Shown here: one piece after another, positions 1 through 8,296 of the stretch
How positions within the stretch are numbered: the first letter of the stretch is position 1
Layout: each line of letters begins with the position of its first letter
Assembly (NCBI GenBank): GCA_009842675.1
Contig: VYEX01000013.1
Coordinates: 1-61,848 of the forward strand
Length of the DNA stretch: 61,848 bases
Source: Acidimicrobiia bacterium
Lineage (GTDB): Bacteria; Actinomycetota; Acidimicrobiia; Acidimicrobiales; Bin134
Direction: 5' to 3'
The notes under the pieces: model-generated
Databases searched by the model: none
Told to the model about the DNA's origin: nothing
Seen by the model: the letters and a program-made list of their open reading frames with translations, nothing else
Program-made: the position numbers and the translations under genes

Positions 1-512
1 CCCACGATCTTGCCGATCTGGCCCGCTACCGAGCCGGTGGCCCCGGCCGCGGCCGACACCACCAAGGTCTCACCCGGGCGAGGCTCGCCCAGGTCCAGCA
101 GGCTCCAGTAGGCGGTCATCCCGGTGGGACCGAGAACGCCGGTGAACGCCTCCAGCGGCAGCCCCAACTCCATGGGGATGCGCTCGGCCCGGTCGAGCAC
201 CGAGTACTCCTCCCAGATAAGCCCCCCGGTGACCACATCGCCGGGTTGGAACTCCGGATGGCGGGACTCGATCACCGTGCCCCAAGTACGACCCCGCATG
301 GGCTCGCCTACCTCTATCGGGGGCATGTAGGCGTCGATGTCGCTCATCCAGATTCGGTGGGTGGGGTCCATCGACAGAAAGGTGTTCCGCACCAGCAGCT
401 GGCCCTCACCGGGCTCGGACACTGGGAGTTCGATCAGCTCCAAGTCGTCAGCAGTGATGTCGCCCTGCGGTCGAGCCCGCAGAATCCACCGCCGGTTTCG
501 CTCGCCGCTCAT
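1..512 (-). CDS. NADP-dependent MDR-family oxidoreductase, C-terminus cut off by window edge
   Basis: The visible 170 N-terminal residues form a GroES-like domain (residues about 10-130) followed by the start of a Rossmann fold with the glycine-rich run AAGATGSVAGQ near residues 154-164. This is the pattern of zinc-independent medium-chain reductases of the leukotriene B4 dehydrogenase/CurA type, which reduce enone or aldehyde substrates with NADPH. The ATG at 512 opens MSGERNRRW, a usual start for this family. The gene is divergent from the amidohydrolase at 569, so the two may share a control region. The catalytic half and true end lie outside the window; the substrate is unknown. Confidence 0.85.
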   Translation of the reverse strand, partial: MSGERNRRWILRARPQGDITADDLELIELPVSEPGEGQLLVRNTFLSMDPTHRIWMSDIDAYMPPIEVGEPMRGRTWGTVIESRHPEFQPGDVVTGGLIWEEYSVLDRAERIPMELGLPLEAFTGVLGPTGMTAYWSLLDLGEPRPGETLVVSAAAGATGSVAGQIGKIV

Positions 513-556
513 GTCGCTTCCCCTGTGGTCACCGGCACACCCTACGGTCTTATCAC

Positions 557-562
557 TAGCCT
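557..562 (+). promoter_or_regulatory. Putative -10 element of the amidohydrolase gene
   Basis: The hexamer TAGCCT ends six bases before the ATG at 569, the spacing expected of a leaderless transcript. No clear -35 box is visible. Inferred only from spacing and composition. Confidence 0.3.
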
Positions 563-568
563 CAGCCC

Positions 569-1954
569 ATGAGCGAGATGTCACCCGCCGAGGTCAGGGA
601 GCGGATCGACCACCCAGTGGTGGACAGCGACGGCCACTATTGGGAGCACTGGCCCGACTTGGACCGTTATGTGCGAGACGAGGGCATCAGCGAGGGTTTG
701 AACGCGCTGTGGGCCACGGGAACATTCGATGGGAGCCCCCATTGGGCCGGGGTGGTCCCTGAAGAACGCCCCCGAGTTCGGCCATTTCGCCAGACGTGGT
801 GGGGCGTCCCGTTCGCCAATACCGACGACCTTGCCGCGGCCATGGCCCCATCGCTTATGTATCGCCGTCTCGACGAGCTGGGTTTGGACCTGGCCGTCTG
901 CTTTCCGACGTGGGGATTGGTGGTTCCCAGCCAGCGCAACGATGAGATCCGCCGGGGGCTGTGCCGGGCCTGGAATCGCTACACCGCCGACGTATATGAC
1001 GGCTTCGGCGACCGGCTGGTGCCGGTGGCCACCATTCCCACCGCCACCCCTCAAGAAGCGGTGGCCGAATTGGACCACGCCGTGGTCGACTTGGGCTTCA
1101 AGGTGGTGATGCTGGGCGGCTTTGCGGTGCGAGACCTTGACGGCGGGGGCACCTGGATCGACTCGCTGGGCCTCGACAGCGCCTACGACTACGACCCGCT
1201 TTGGCAGCGGCTAGTGGAGCTTGGCGTGGTGGCCGGCTTCCACTCCGGGTCGATGGGATGGAGCGGGCGACGGTCCATCACCAATTTCTCCTACAACCAC
1301 ATGGGCAACTTCGCCGGGGCCAGCGAGGCCACCCTCAAGTCGCTCCTGTTCGGCGGCGTGCTCCATAGATTTCCCGACCTGCGGCTCAACTTCTTGGAAG
1401 GGGGCACAACCTGGGCGGTGCAGTTGGTTCACGACATGATCGGCCACTACCACAAGCGCGGCCCTGAGGGTCTCCCCGCCTACGACCCTGACGCCTTCGA
1501 ACCCGACCGCTTCGACCAGCTGCTGGCCGAGCACGCCGGACGGCTCAATCCCGAGCCCGGCTTCGGGGCCCAGTTCGCCGACTTCTTCCGCACTCCCGAT
1601 GTGGTGAACGACTTCGAGGCCGCCGGCATAACCGGGCCCGACGATGTGATCCGCCAGATCTCGTCCACCTGTTGGTTCGGGTGTGAGGCCGACGACCCCC
1701 TCACCCGGCTGGCCTTCGACCCGGAGCTCCCGGGGGGCGTACCCCTGAACGCTGTCTTCAGCTCCGATATCGCCCACTGGGATGTCGCCAACATGGTCGA
1801 CGTGATGCCTGAGGCCTATGAGCAGGTGGAGAACGGCTGGCTCGACAAGGAGCAGTTCCGGGCCTTCATGTGCGACAACGCGGTGCGGCTCTGCACCGGC
1901 GCCGACCCCAGCTTCTTCAAGGGCACGATCCTCGAGGACTACCAGCCGGGCTGA
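569..1954 (+). CDS. Amidohydrolase family protein (amidohydrolase_2/ACMSD-like)
   Basis: A 461-residue metal-dependent hydrolase or decarboxylase of the amidohydrolase-2 type. The N-terminal metal motif is D21-G-H23 ([10 protein letters not shown]) instead of HxH, as often seen in this subfamily. A central GFHSG holds H225, and SDIAHWD near residues 398-404 supplies the late metal-binding acid. Relatives cleave C-N or C-C bonds in ring-cleavage and aromatic acid catabolism. It lies about 75 bases upstream of two arylsulfatases on the same strand and probably belongs to one catabolic cluster with them. The substrate cannot be read from sequence. Confidence 0.85.
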   Translation: MSEMSPAEVRERIDHPVVDSDGHYWEHWPDLDRYVRDEGISEGLNALWATGTFDGSPHWAGVVPEERPRVRPFRQTWWGVPFANTDDLAAAMAPSLMYRRLDELGLDLAVCFPTWGLVVPSQRNDEIRRGLCRAWNRYTADVYDGFGDRLVPVATIPTATPQEAVAELDHAVVDLGFKVVMLGGFAVRDLDGGGTWIDSLGLDSAYDYDPLWQRLVELGVVAGFHSGSMGWSGRRSITNFSYNHMGNFAGASEATLKSLLFGGVLHRFPDLRLNFLEGGTTWAVQLVHDMIGHYHKRGPEGLPAYDPDAFEPDRFDQLLAEHAGRLNPEPGFGAQFADFFRTPDVVNDFEAAGITGPDDVIRQISSTCWFGCEADDPLTRLAFDPELPGGVPLNAVFSSDIAHWDVANMVDVMPEAYEQVENGWLDKEQFRAFMCDNAVRLCTGADPSFFKGTILEDYQPG

Positions 1955-2028
1955 GCTCCACCCCGTCGAGGAAGAACGGCGCCTCGCAGCAAGTGCCGTA
2001 TTGTGTCGGCGGATCACTGGGAGGATTC

Positions 2029-4347
2029 ATGACCGATCAGCGCCAGCAGGAGCACTATCCGGGGTTTGAGGGCACGGTTGGGAAGATCATGGCCACCTCC
2101 GAGTCCTGGTGGCCGCCCCGCCCGACGGCGCCCGATGGCGCCCCCAACATCGTGGTCGTGCTGGCCGACGATCTGGGCTACTCCGATGTGAGCTGCTACG
2201 GCTCGGAGATCGCCACCCCGGCCATCGACGAGTTGGCCGCCACTGGGGTCCGCTATACCAACTTCCACGTCACCCCGCTGTGCTCACCCACCCGGGCCGC
2301 GCTGTTGACCGGGCTCAACTCCCATCACGTTGGGGTGGGGTTCGTGGCCAACGCCGATCCCGGCTTTCCCGGCTATGCCAGCGAGCTGCCCCACAACCAG
2401 TCGACGATGGCTGAGATGCTCAAGGCCAGCGGCTACGCCACCATGGCGGTGGGCAAATGGCACCTGTGCAAGGAAACCGACTTGTCGATTGCCGGTGACA
2501 ACCATTCGTGGCCGTTGCAGCGGGGCTTCGACCAGTTCTACGGATTCCTGGAAGCCCTCACCAACTTCCACCACCCCCATCTGATGTATGAGGGCAACAG
2601 CCCCGTCGACATCGCTGAGTACCCCGAGGGGTACTACCTCACCGACGACCTCACCGACCGGGCCTGCCGCATGATCCGCGAGGTCAAAGCCACCGACCCC
2701 CAAAAGCCGTTCTTCTTGTACTACGCCCACGGGGCCGTCCACGCCCCGCTGCACGCCAAGGCCGAGGACATTGCCCGCCACCGGGGCAACTACGACAAGG
2801 GTTGGGACCAGCTCCGGGAAGAGCGCCTGGCCCGTCAGATCGAGCTGGGGGTGGTGCCACCGGGAACCGAGCTGCCCCCCCGGAACTTCGAGCCCGACGA
2901 GGACGTGGCCGCGTGGGACAGCTACCCGGAGGGTGAGCGCAGGGTCATGGCCCGCTACATGGAGGTGTACGCCGCCATGGTGGAGTCCATCGACGACAGC
3001 GTGGCCCGCATCCGGGCCGAATTGCAGGCCATCGGCCAACTCGACAACACCATCTTCGTGTTCACCAGCGACAACGGGGCGTCCCGAGAGGGGCGGGCCC
3101 AAGGAACCATCTCGTACTTCACCTACAGCAACCCGGGAGCGATGTCGTCGGCGGAGGTTGGCGACGAGGAGATGGACGCCCTCGACGCCATCGGCGGCCC
3201 CACCACCTGGCCCCACTATCCGAGGGGCTGGGCCATGGCCTGCAATACCCCCTTCCGGCTGTACAAGATCACCTCTTACCGGGGCGGCCACTCGGTGCCG
3301 TTCGTGCTGTCGTGGCCGGCCCGCACCGCGGCGGTGGGAGGGGAGCTGCGCCACCAGTACGCCCACATCATCGACCTGCTGCCCACTCTGGCCGAGTTTT
3401 TGGACCTGGACATCCCCACCGAACGCAACGGGCTGGCGTCGGAGAACCCCGACGGGGTGTCGTTCGCGGCCTCGCTGCACGATCCCGACGTCGCCTCCGA
3501 ACGCACCGAGCAGTACTACGAGTGCATCGGCCACCGGGCCTACTACCGCGACGGCTGGGCCGCGGCCGCGTTCCACGAGTTCATGACCCCGTTCAGCACC
3601 GACCGCTGGGAGCTGTTCAATCTGGCCGAGGACATCAACGAGCGGGTCGATCTTTCTGAGGCCGAGCCCGAGAAGCTGACCGAGCTGGTGGAGGCCTGGG
3701 AGGAGGCCGCCTGGCGAAACCGGGTGTACCCCCTCGACGAGGGTACCGGGCTGTACCGCCTGCTCCGCCCGGCCGAGCACGAGTTGCTTACCCGGGAACT
3801 GCGAATCCCGCCCGGCACCCCCACCGTGGAGCGGTACCGGGCCTCCCGGGTCATCGCCGGAGGAAACTTCACCGTCACCGTCGACCTTGACCACCAACCG
3901 GGCGACCAGGGCGTGCTGGTGGCCCACGGCGGACAGGCGTCGGGCTACGTGCTGTACATCGAAGACGGCGCACTGCACTTTGAGGTGAACAGCGGTGGAC
4001 AGCCCTTGGTGTTCGATCCCATGGTGCTATCGGTGGAATGCCAACAGATCGTTCTCGACGTCCAAGCCCCCGGCGGGCGCATCTGGAATATCGCGGTGAG
4101 CGCCGACGGCCAAACCGGCATCACCGCCACAGACGTCCCCCAGATCTACGGCTTCATCCCCTGGGAAGGAATCGATGTCGGCGTCGACCGCCGGTCCCCG
4201 GTGTCGTGGCAGCTCCATCAGCGCCACGGCTCCTTCCCCTACACCGGCACCATTCACCAAGTGACCTACGTCCCCGGGCCCCCCGCCCCCGACACCGAAG
4301 AAGTCCGCCTCGCCGAACTTCGCGAAATCGGAATGGGCTTGGAATAG
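2029..4347 (+). CDS. Arylsulfatase, first of a tandem pair
   Basis: A 772-residue sulfatase of the alkaline-phosphatase fold. Metal residues D47-D48 sit in [10 protein letters not shown]85 in [11 protein letters not shown] is the cysteine that the formylglycine-generating enzyme oxidises. K143 and H145 are in GKWHL, and TSDNGAS near 346-352 supplies the later metal ligands. A C-terminal beta-rich extension (about 610-772) follows the catalytic domain. I chose the ATG at 2029, preceded by GGGAGGA; an upstream in-frame extension would run into the amidohydrolase gene. No signal peptide is seen, so it looks cytoplasmic. It is very similar to the next gene over its whole length, including the N-terminus [13 protein letters not shown], which indicates recent duplication. 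Its natural sulfate ester is unknown. Confidence 0.93.
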   Translation: MTDQRQQEHYPGFEGTVGKIMATSESWWPPRPTAPDGAPNIVVVLADDLGYSDVSCYGSEIATPAIDELAATGVRYTNFHVTPLCSPTRAALLTGLNSHHVGVGFVANADPGFPGYASELPHNQSTMAEMLKASGYATMAVGKWHLCKETDLSIAGDNHSWPLQRGFDQFYGFLEALTNFHHPHLMYEGNSPVDIAEYPEGYYLTDDLTDRACRMIREVKATDPQKPFFLYYAHGAVHAPLHAKAEDIARHRGNYDKGWDQLREERLARQIELGVVPPGTELPPRNFEPDEDVAAWDSYPEGERRVMARYMEVYAAMVESIDDSVARIRAELQAIGQLDNTIFVFTSDNGASREGRAQGTISYFTYSNPGAMSSAEVGDEEMDALDAIGGPTTWPHYPRGWAMACNTPFRLYKITSYRGGHSVPFVLSWPARTAAVGGELRHQYAHIIDLLPTLAEFLDLDIPTERNGLASENPDGVSFAASLHDPDVASERTEQYYECIGHRAYYRDGWAAAAFHEFMTPFSTDRWELFNLAEDINERVDLSEAEPEKLTELVEAWEEAAWRNRVYPLDEGTGLYRLLRPAEHELLTRELRIPPGTPTVERYRASRVIAGGNFTVTVDLDHQPGDQGVLVAHGGQASGYVLYIEDGALHFEVNSGGQPLVFDPMVLSVECQQIVLDVQAPGGRIWNIAVSADGQTGITATDVPQIYGFIPWEGIDVGVDRRSPVSWQLHQRHGSFPYTGTIHQVTYVPGPPAPDTEEVRLAELREIGMGLE

Positions 4348-4369
4348 CACTAACCTCCCAGCCGACTCA

Positions 4370-4375
4370 GGAGGA
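4370..4375 (+). promoter_or_regulatory. Shine-Dalgarno site of second arylsulfatase
   Basis: AGGAGG in the 31-base gap between the two arylsulfatase genes, a few bases before the ATG at 4379. It fixes the start and suggests co-translation from one transcript with the first copy. Confidence 0.7.
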
Positions 4376-4378
4376 GAG

Positions 4379-6703
4379 ATGACTGATCAGCGCCAGCAGG
4401 AGCACTATCCCGGATTCGGGGGCAAGATCGGCCGAATTATCGCCACCTCCGAGTCATGGTGGCCGCCCAAGCCCACGCCGCCGGCCGATGCTCCCAACGT
4501 GGTGATAGTTCTGGCCGACGATCTGGGCTTCTCCGACCTGGGCTGTTACGGCTCGGAGATTCCCACCCCGGCCATTGACGCGATGGCCGCCACCGGTGTC
4601 CGCTACACCAACTTCCACGTCACCCCTCTGTGCTCGCCCACCCGGGCGGCGCTGTTGACCGGGCTCAACTCCCATCACGCGGGCATGGGATTTGTGGCCA
4701 ACGCCAATCCTGGCTTTCCCGGCTATGCCGGCGAACTGCCCCACAACCAGTCGACGCTGGCCGAGATGCTGCGGGCCAACGGCTACTCCACCATGGCGGT
4801 GGGCAAGTGGCATCTTTGTTTGGAGTCCGACCTGTCTGTGGCTGGGGACACCCACTCGTGGCCGTTGCAGCGGGGTTTCGACCAGTACTACGGGTTCTTG
4901 GAGGCCCTGACCGATTTCCATTTCCCCCACCTGCTCTACGAGGGCAACAACCCTGTCCACATCGACCAGTACCCGGAGGGCTACTACCTCACCGACGATC
5001 TCACCGACCGGGCCTGCCGCATGATCCGCGACGTCAAGACCACTGATCCCGATAAGCCGTTCTTCTTGTATTACGCCCACGGGGCGGTCCATGCCCCGCT
5101 GCACGCCAAGGCCGAAGACACCGCCCGCCATCGGGGCAACTACGACAAAGGCTGGGACCAGCTCCGCGAGGAGCGTCTGGCCCGCCAGAAGGAGTTGGGC
5201 ATCGTACCGCCCGACGCCCAACTGCCTCCCCGCAATACCGAGCCCAACGAGGACGTGAGGGCATGGGACAGCTACCCCGAGCCCGACCGCCGGGTCATGG
5301 CCCGCTATATGGAGGTGTACGCCGCCATGGTGGAGTCGATCGACGACAGCGTGGCCCGCATCTCATCCGAGCTTGAAGCCCTAGGCCAGCTCGACAACAC
5401 CATCTTCGTGTTCACCAGCGACAACGGAGCATCCCGCGAGGGCCGAGCCCAGGGCAGCACCTCGTATTTCACCCACAGCGGCACCGGTGCCCGGCCCTCG
5501 CCACCAGTGAGCGAATTCGAGTTGGAGGCCCTCGAGGCCGACGCCATTGGCGGTCCCACCACCTGGCCCCACTATCCCCGGGGCTGGGCCATGGCCTGCA
5601 ATACCCCTTTCCGGCTGTACAAGATCACCGCTCACCGGGGAGGCTATTCGGTGCCCATGGTGTTGTCGTGGCCGGCCCGCACCGAGGCGATCGGCGGGGA
5701 ATTGCGCCATCAGTACACCCACATCACCGATCTGCTGCCTACCTTGGCCGATCTCTTGGGCCTAGACGTGCCCACCGAGCGCCACGGACAGGCTTCTGAC
5801 GCTCCCGACGGGGTGTCATTTGCGCACTCCCTGGATGATCCCAACGCCCCCTCCGACCACACCGAGCAGTACATCGAGTGCATCGGCCACCGGGGCATCT
5901 ATCGCGACGGTTGGTCGGCGGCCATTTTCCACGAGCATCACACCCCGTTCAGCTCCGACCGCTGGGAGCTGTTCAACCTGGCCGACGATTTCAACGAGCG
6001 CAATGACTTGGCCGACGCCGAGCCCGAGAAGCTGGCCGAACTGGTCGAGGCCTGGGAGGAGGCCGCCTGGCGCAACCGGGTCTTCCCCCTCGATGAGGCC
6101 TCTGGTCTGTTCCGCACGGTGAAGCCGCCCGAGCACGCCAAGCTGACTCGGGAGATGCGCATTCTGCCCGGATCGCCCACAGTGGAGCGATTGCGATCGT
6201 CCCGGCTCATCGCCGGCGGCAACTTCACCGTCGCAGTCGACTTGCACCACCGCCCCGGCGACCAGGGCGTGTTGGTGGCCCACGGCAGCCAGGCATCGGG
6301 CTATGTGCTCTATATCGAGAACGGCGCCGTGTGTTTCGTGGTCAACAGCTCTGGCCGGTACCTGACGGCCGATCCCATGGAACTGTCGGGGGAGTGCCGG
6401 CAGGTGGTGGTCGATGTCCAAGCTCCCGGCGGCCGCATCTGGAACGTCTCAGTGAGCGCCGACGGCCAAGTTGGGACCTCGCTCTCCGACATTCCTCAGA
6501 TGATCGGCTTTCTGCCTTGGCAGGGCATCGATGTCGGCCTCAATCGGCGTTCTCCGGTGTCGTGGGACATCTACCAGCGCCACGGCACCTTCCCCTACAC
6601 CGGCACCATCCACCAAGTCACCTACACCCCCGGCCCCCCGGCCCCCGACGCCGACGACGTCCTCCTAGAAGAGTTCCGCGAATTCGGCATGGCACTTGAG
6701 TAG
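4379..6703 (+). CDS. Arylsulfatase, second of a tandem pair
   Basis: A 774-residue paralogue of the preceding gene, colinear over its full length. All catalytic landmarks are kept: [20 protein letters not shown] with the formylglycine cysteine at residue 85, GKWHL and TSDNGAS. Differences gather in the segment after TSDNGAS (about 360-385) and in surface loops of the C-terminal beta domain, so the copies may differ in substrate. The stop at 6701-6703 directly abuts the stop of the convergent sulfatase gene. The gene product needs an activating formylglycine-generating enzyme, which is not in this window. Confidence 0.93.
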   Translation: MTDQRQQEHYPGFGGKIGRIIATSESWWPPKPTPPADAPNVVIVLADDLGFSDLGCYGSEIPTPAIDAMAATGVRYTNFHVTPLCSPTRAALLTGLNSHHAGMGFVANANPGFPGYAGELPHNQSTLAEMLRANGYSTMAVGKWHLCLESDLSVAGDTHSWPLQRGFDQYYGFLEALTDFHFPHLLYEGNNPVHIDQYPEGYYLTDDLTDRACRMIRDVKTTDPDKPFFLYYAHGAVHAPLHAKAEDTARHRGNYDKGWDQLREERLARQKELGIVPPDAQLPPRNTEPNEDVRAWDSYPEPDRRVMARYMEVYAAMVESIDDSVARISSELEALGQLDNTIFVFTSDNGASREGRAQGSTSYFTHSGTGARPSPPVSEFELEALEADAIGGPTTWPHYPRGWAMACNTPFRLYKITAHRGGYSVPMVLSWPARTEAIGGELRHQYTHITDLLPTLADLLGLDVPTERHGQASDAPDGVSFAHSLDDPNAPSDHTEQYIECIGHRGIYRDGWSAAIFHEHHTPFSSDRWELFNLADDFNERNDLADAEPEKLAELVEAWEEAAWRNRVFPLDEASGLFRTVKPPEHAKLTREMRILPGSPTVERLRSSRLIAGGNFTVAVDLHHRPGDQGVLVAHGSQASGYVLYIENGAVCFVVNSSGRYLTADPMELSGECRQVVVDVQAPGGRIWNVSVSADGQVGTSLSDIPQMIGFLPWQGIDVGLNRRSPVSWDIYQRHGTFPYTGTIHQVTYTPGPPAPDADDVLLEEFREFGMALE

Positions 6704-8188
6704 CTAGCCCCCGTACTCAGCCGCCTCCAGCTCCTTTAGCAACTCAAACCGCTCCCGCAGCTCACCGCGCCGGGTGCGGTCGTTGGCCAGATTCACCAAT
6801 TCGTGGGGATCGTCGTCGTGGTCGTACCACTCGTGGTCGTGGTCGTCGAAGTCGGCATCAGGCCCAAACAGCATGGAGTCGCCTAGCGATACGCCGAGGT
6901 TGCTGACTCCTCCGCCGATGCCGTAGTAGCGGCAGTACTTGTGGCGGCCGTCGAACACCCCGGATGAGGCGTAGCGCACCTTCTCCACCCCCAAGTACCA
7001 CGGCCACCTCTGGGCGAACAGGATGTGGTCGCGAATTACGGCCGACTGATCGTCGAACAGCGGGGTCAGGCTCTCCCCGGGCAGATCAGCAGCATTTACC
7101 CCGGCCAACTCCAAGATGGTGGCAGCCAGGTCGGTATGGCAGGTGAGCGACTCGGTGGCCGTTCCCGCGGCAGTCAGCCCCGGTGCTGACAGGTACAGCG
7201 GAATCCGCATGGTCTCCTCGTAGTTCCATGGCCCCTTGGAGCGCAGCCCGTGCGAGCCGCACTGATCGCCGTGGTCAGAGGTGAACACCACCACGGTGTT
7301 GTCCCACTGGTCGATGTCGTCCAGCGCGGCCAAGATCACCCCCAGGCATTGATCACTGAGCTGGTGGAGCTTCACGTAGTAGTCGAGCTGGCGCAGCCAT
7401 AGGTCGCGGTCGCCGGGATCCATCGGCCCCGGGGTGCTATTGCGCTCCATCTCCAGCAGCCACCGGCGATGTACCTCAGGCTTGGTGTGGAGGTCGTCGT
7501 GAAAATTCTCGGGCAGCTTGGTACACCACCGCTCGATCTCGGGGGCGAAGGCCGGCAGGTTGGTGGCCCGACCCCACTTGCGCCGGTCCAGCTTTTCCCG
7601 GCTCTGGGCCACGTAGTCGGGCTCCTGCTCCCAGAACCAGGGCTGGTCGAGCGGGAACCACATGATGTCGTGGGGGTTCACCAGCCCCACCGTCAAGAAC
7701 CACGGCTGGGTTGCGCCCCGCTGGTCGCGCAGCCAGACGGCCGAGTCGGCGGCGATGGGCTCGTCAAATTCGGTGCCGCTGCCCGGCAGTCCCCAAAAAG
7801 CCATGTCGTTGCCGGTCCAGTCGGAGAATCCGTAGGCCTCCATATCGGGCTCGGCGGCGGCCTCGAGGTGCCATTTGCCCTTGTAGGCGGTGCGGTAGCC
7901 CGCCTCCCGCAGCCGATGGCCCAGGGTGGGGATATCGGTAGAGAGCTGGGTGTTGTTGGGATAGCTGGAGTTCTCGGTCACCCCGTGCTGGTCCATGTGC
8001 AACCCGGTGAAAAGCGTGGCCCGCGACGGCGAGCACGGCGAGGTGTGGGTGTAGTGGCGGCGGAACTCCAGCGACTGCTCCAGCAAGCGCTGTCGGGCGG
8101 GAAGCGGCACCCCGCGGGGCAGCCAATCCCGCTGACGCTCCTGATCGGACACCAACAGAAGGATGTTGGGCGGCTTGGCTTTTGGCAT
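6704..8188 (-). CDS. Sulfatase family hydrolase (choline-sulfatase/type I sulfatase-like)
   Basis: A 494-residue sulfatase with PNILLLVSDQ at residues 7-16 (first metal aspartate), the formylglycine motif CSPSRATLFTG with C52, GKWHLE and FTSDHGD. It lacks the long C-terminal domain of the tandem pair and belongs to a different branch, where choline sulfatases and many sugar sulfatases lie. It is convergent with the second arylsulfatase with no intervening base, and divergent from the ABC transporter binding protein. With three sulfatases here, the locus is probably devoted to releasing sulfate or alcohol from sulfate esters. Confidence 0.9.
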   Translation of the reverse strand: MPKAKPPNILLLVSDQERQRDWLPRGVPLPARQRLLEQSLEFRRHYTHTSPCSPSRATLFTGLHMDQHGVTENSSYPNNTQLSTDIPTLGHRLREAGYRTAYKGKWHLEAAAEPDMEAYGFSDWTGNDMAFWGLPGSGTEFDEPIAADSAVWLRDQRGATQPWFLTVGLVNPHDIMWFPLDQPWFWEQEPDYVAQSREKLDRRKWGRATNLPAFAPEIERWCTKLPENFHDDLHTKPEVHRRWLLEMERNSTPGPMDPGDRDLWLRQLDYYVKLHQLSDQCLGVILAALDDIDQWDNTVVVFTSDHGDQCGSHGLRSKGPWNYEETMRIPLYLSAPGLTAAGTATESLTCHTDLAATILELAGVNAADLPGESLTPLFDDQSAVIRDHILFAQRWPWYLGVEKVRYASSGVFDGRHKYCRYYGIGGGVSNLGVSLGDSMLFGPDADFDDHDHEWYDHDDDPHELVNLANDRTRRGELRERFELLKELEAAEYGG

Positions 8189-8239
8189 TATCGGGAGCGT
8201 AGCGGCGATTGGTTCTCTATTTCTTGCGCTTCCAATTGA

Positions 8240-8254
8240 TTAGTGCTGAACTAA
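8240..8254. promoter_or_regulatory. Palindrome TTAGT-N5-ACTAA between divergent genes
   Basis: A 15-base inverted repeat with 5-base arms lies in the 108-base gap between the minus-strand sulfatase and the plus-strand binding protein. Its size fits a dimeric repressor site and its place would let one regulator act on both genes. No regulator gene is adjacent, so this is weak. Confidence 0.3.
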
Positions 8255-8296
8255 CGCCCTGAACGGCGTCGATTCGCGCGGACCCGAGGGGGATCA

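Noticed and set aside
2284..3978. 564-codon antisense frame opposite the first arylsulfatase
   Set aside because: High-GC codon bias creates long mirror frames; the product has no recognisable domain and the plus-strand gene is secure.
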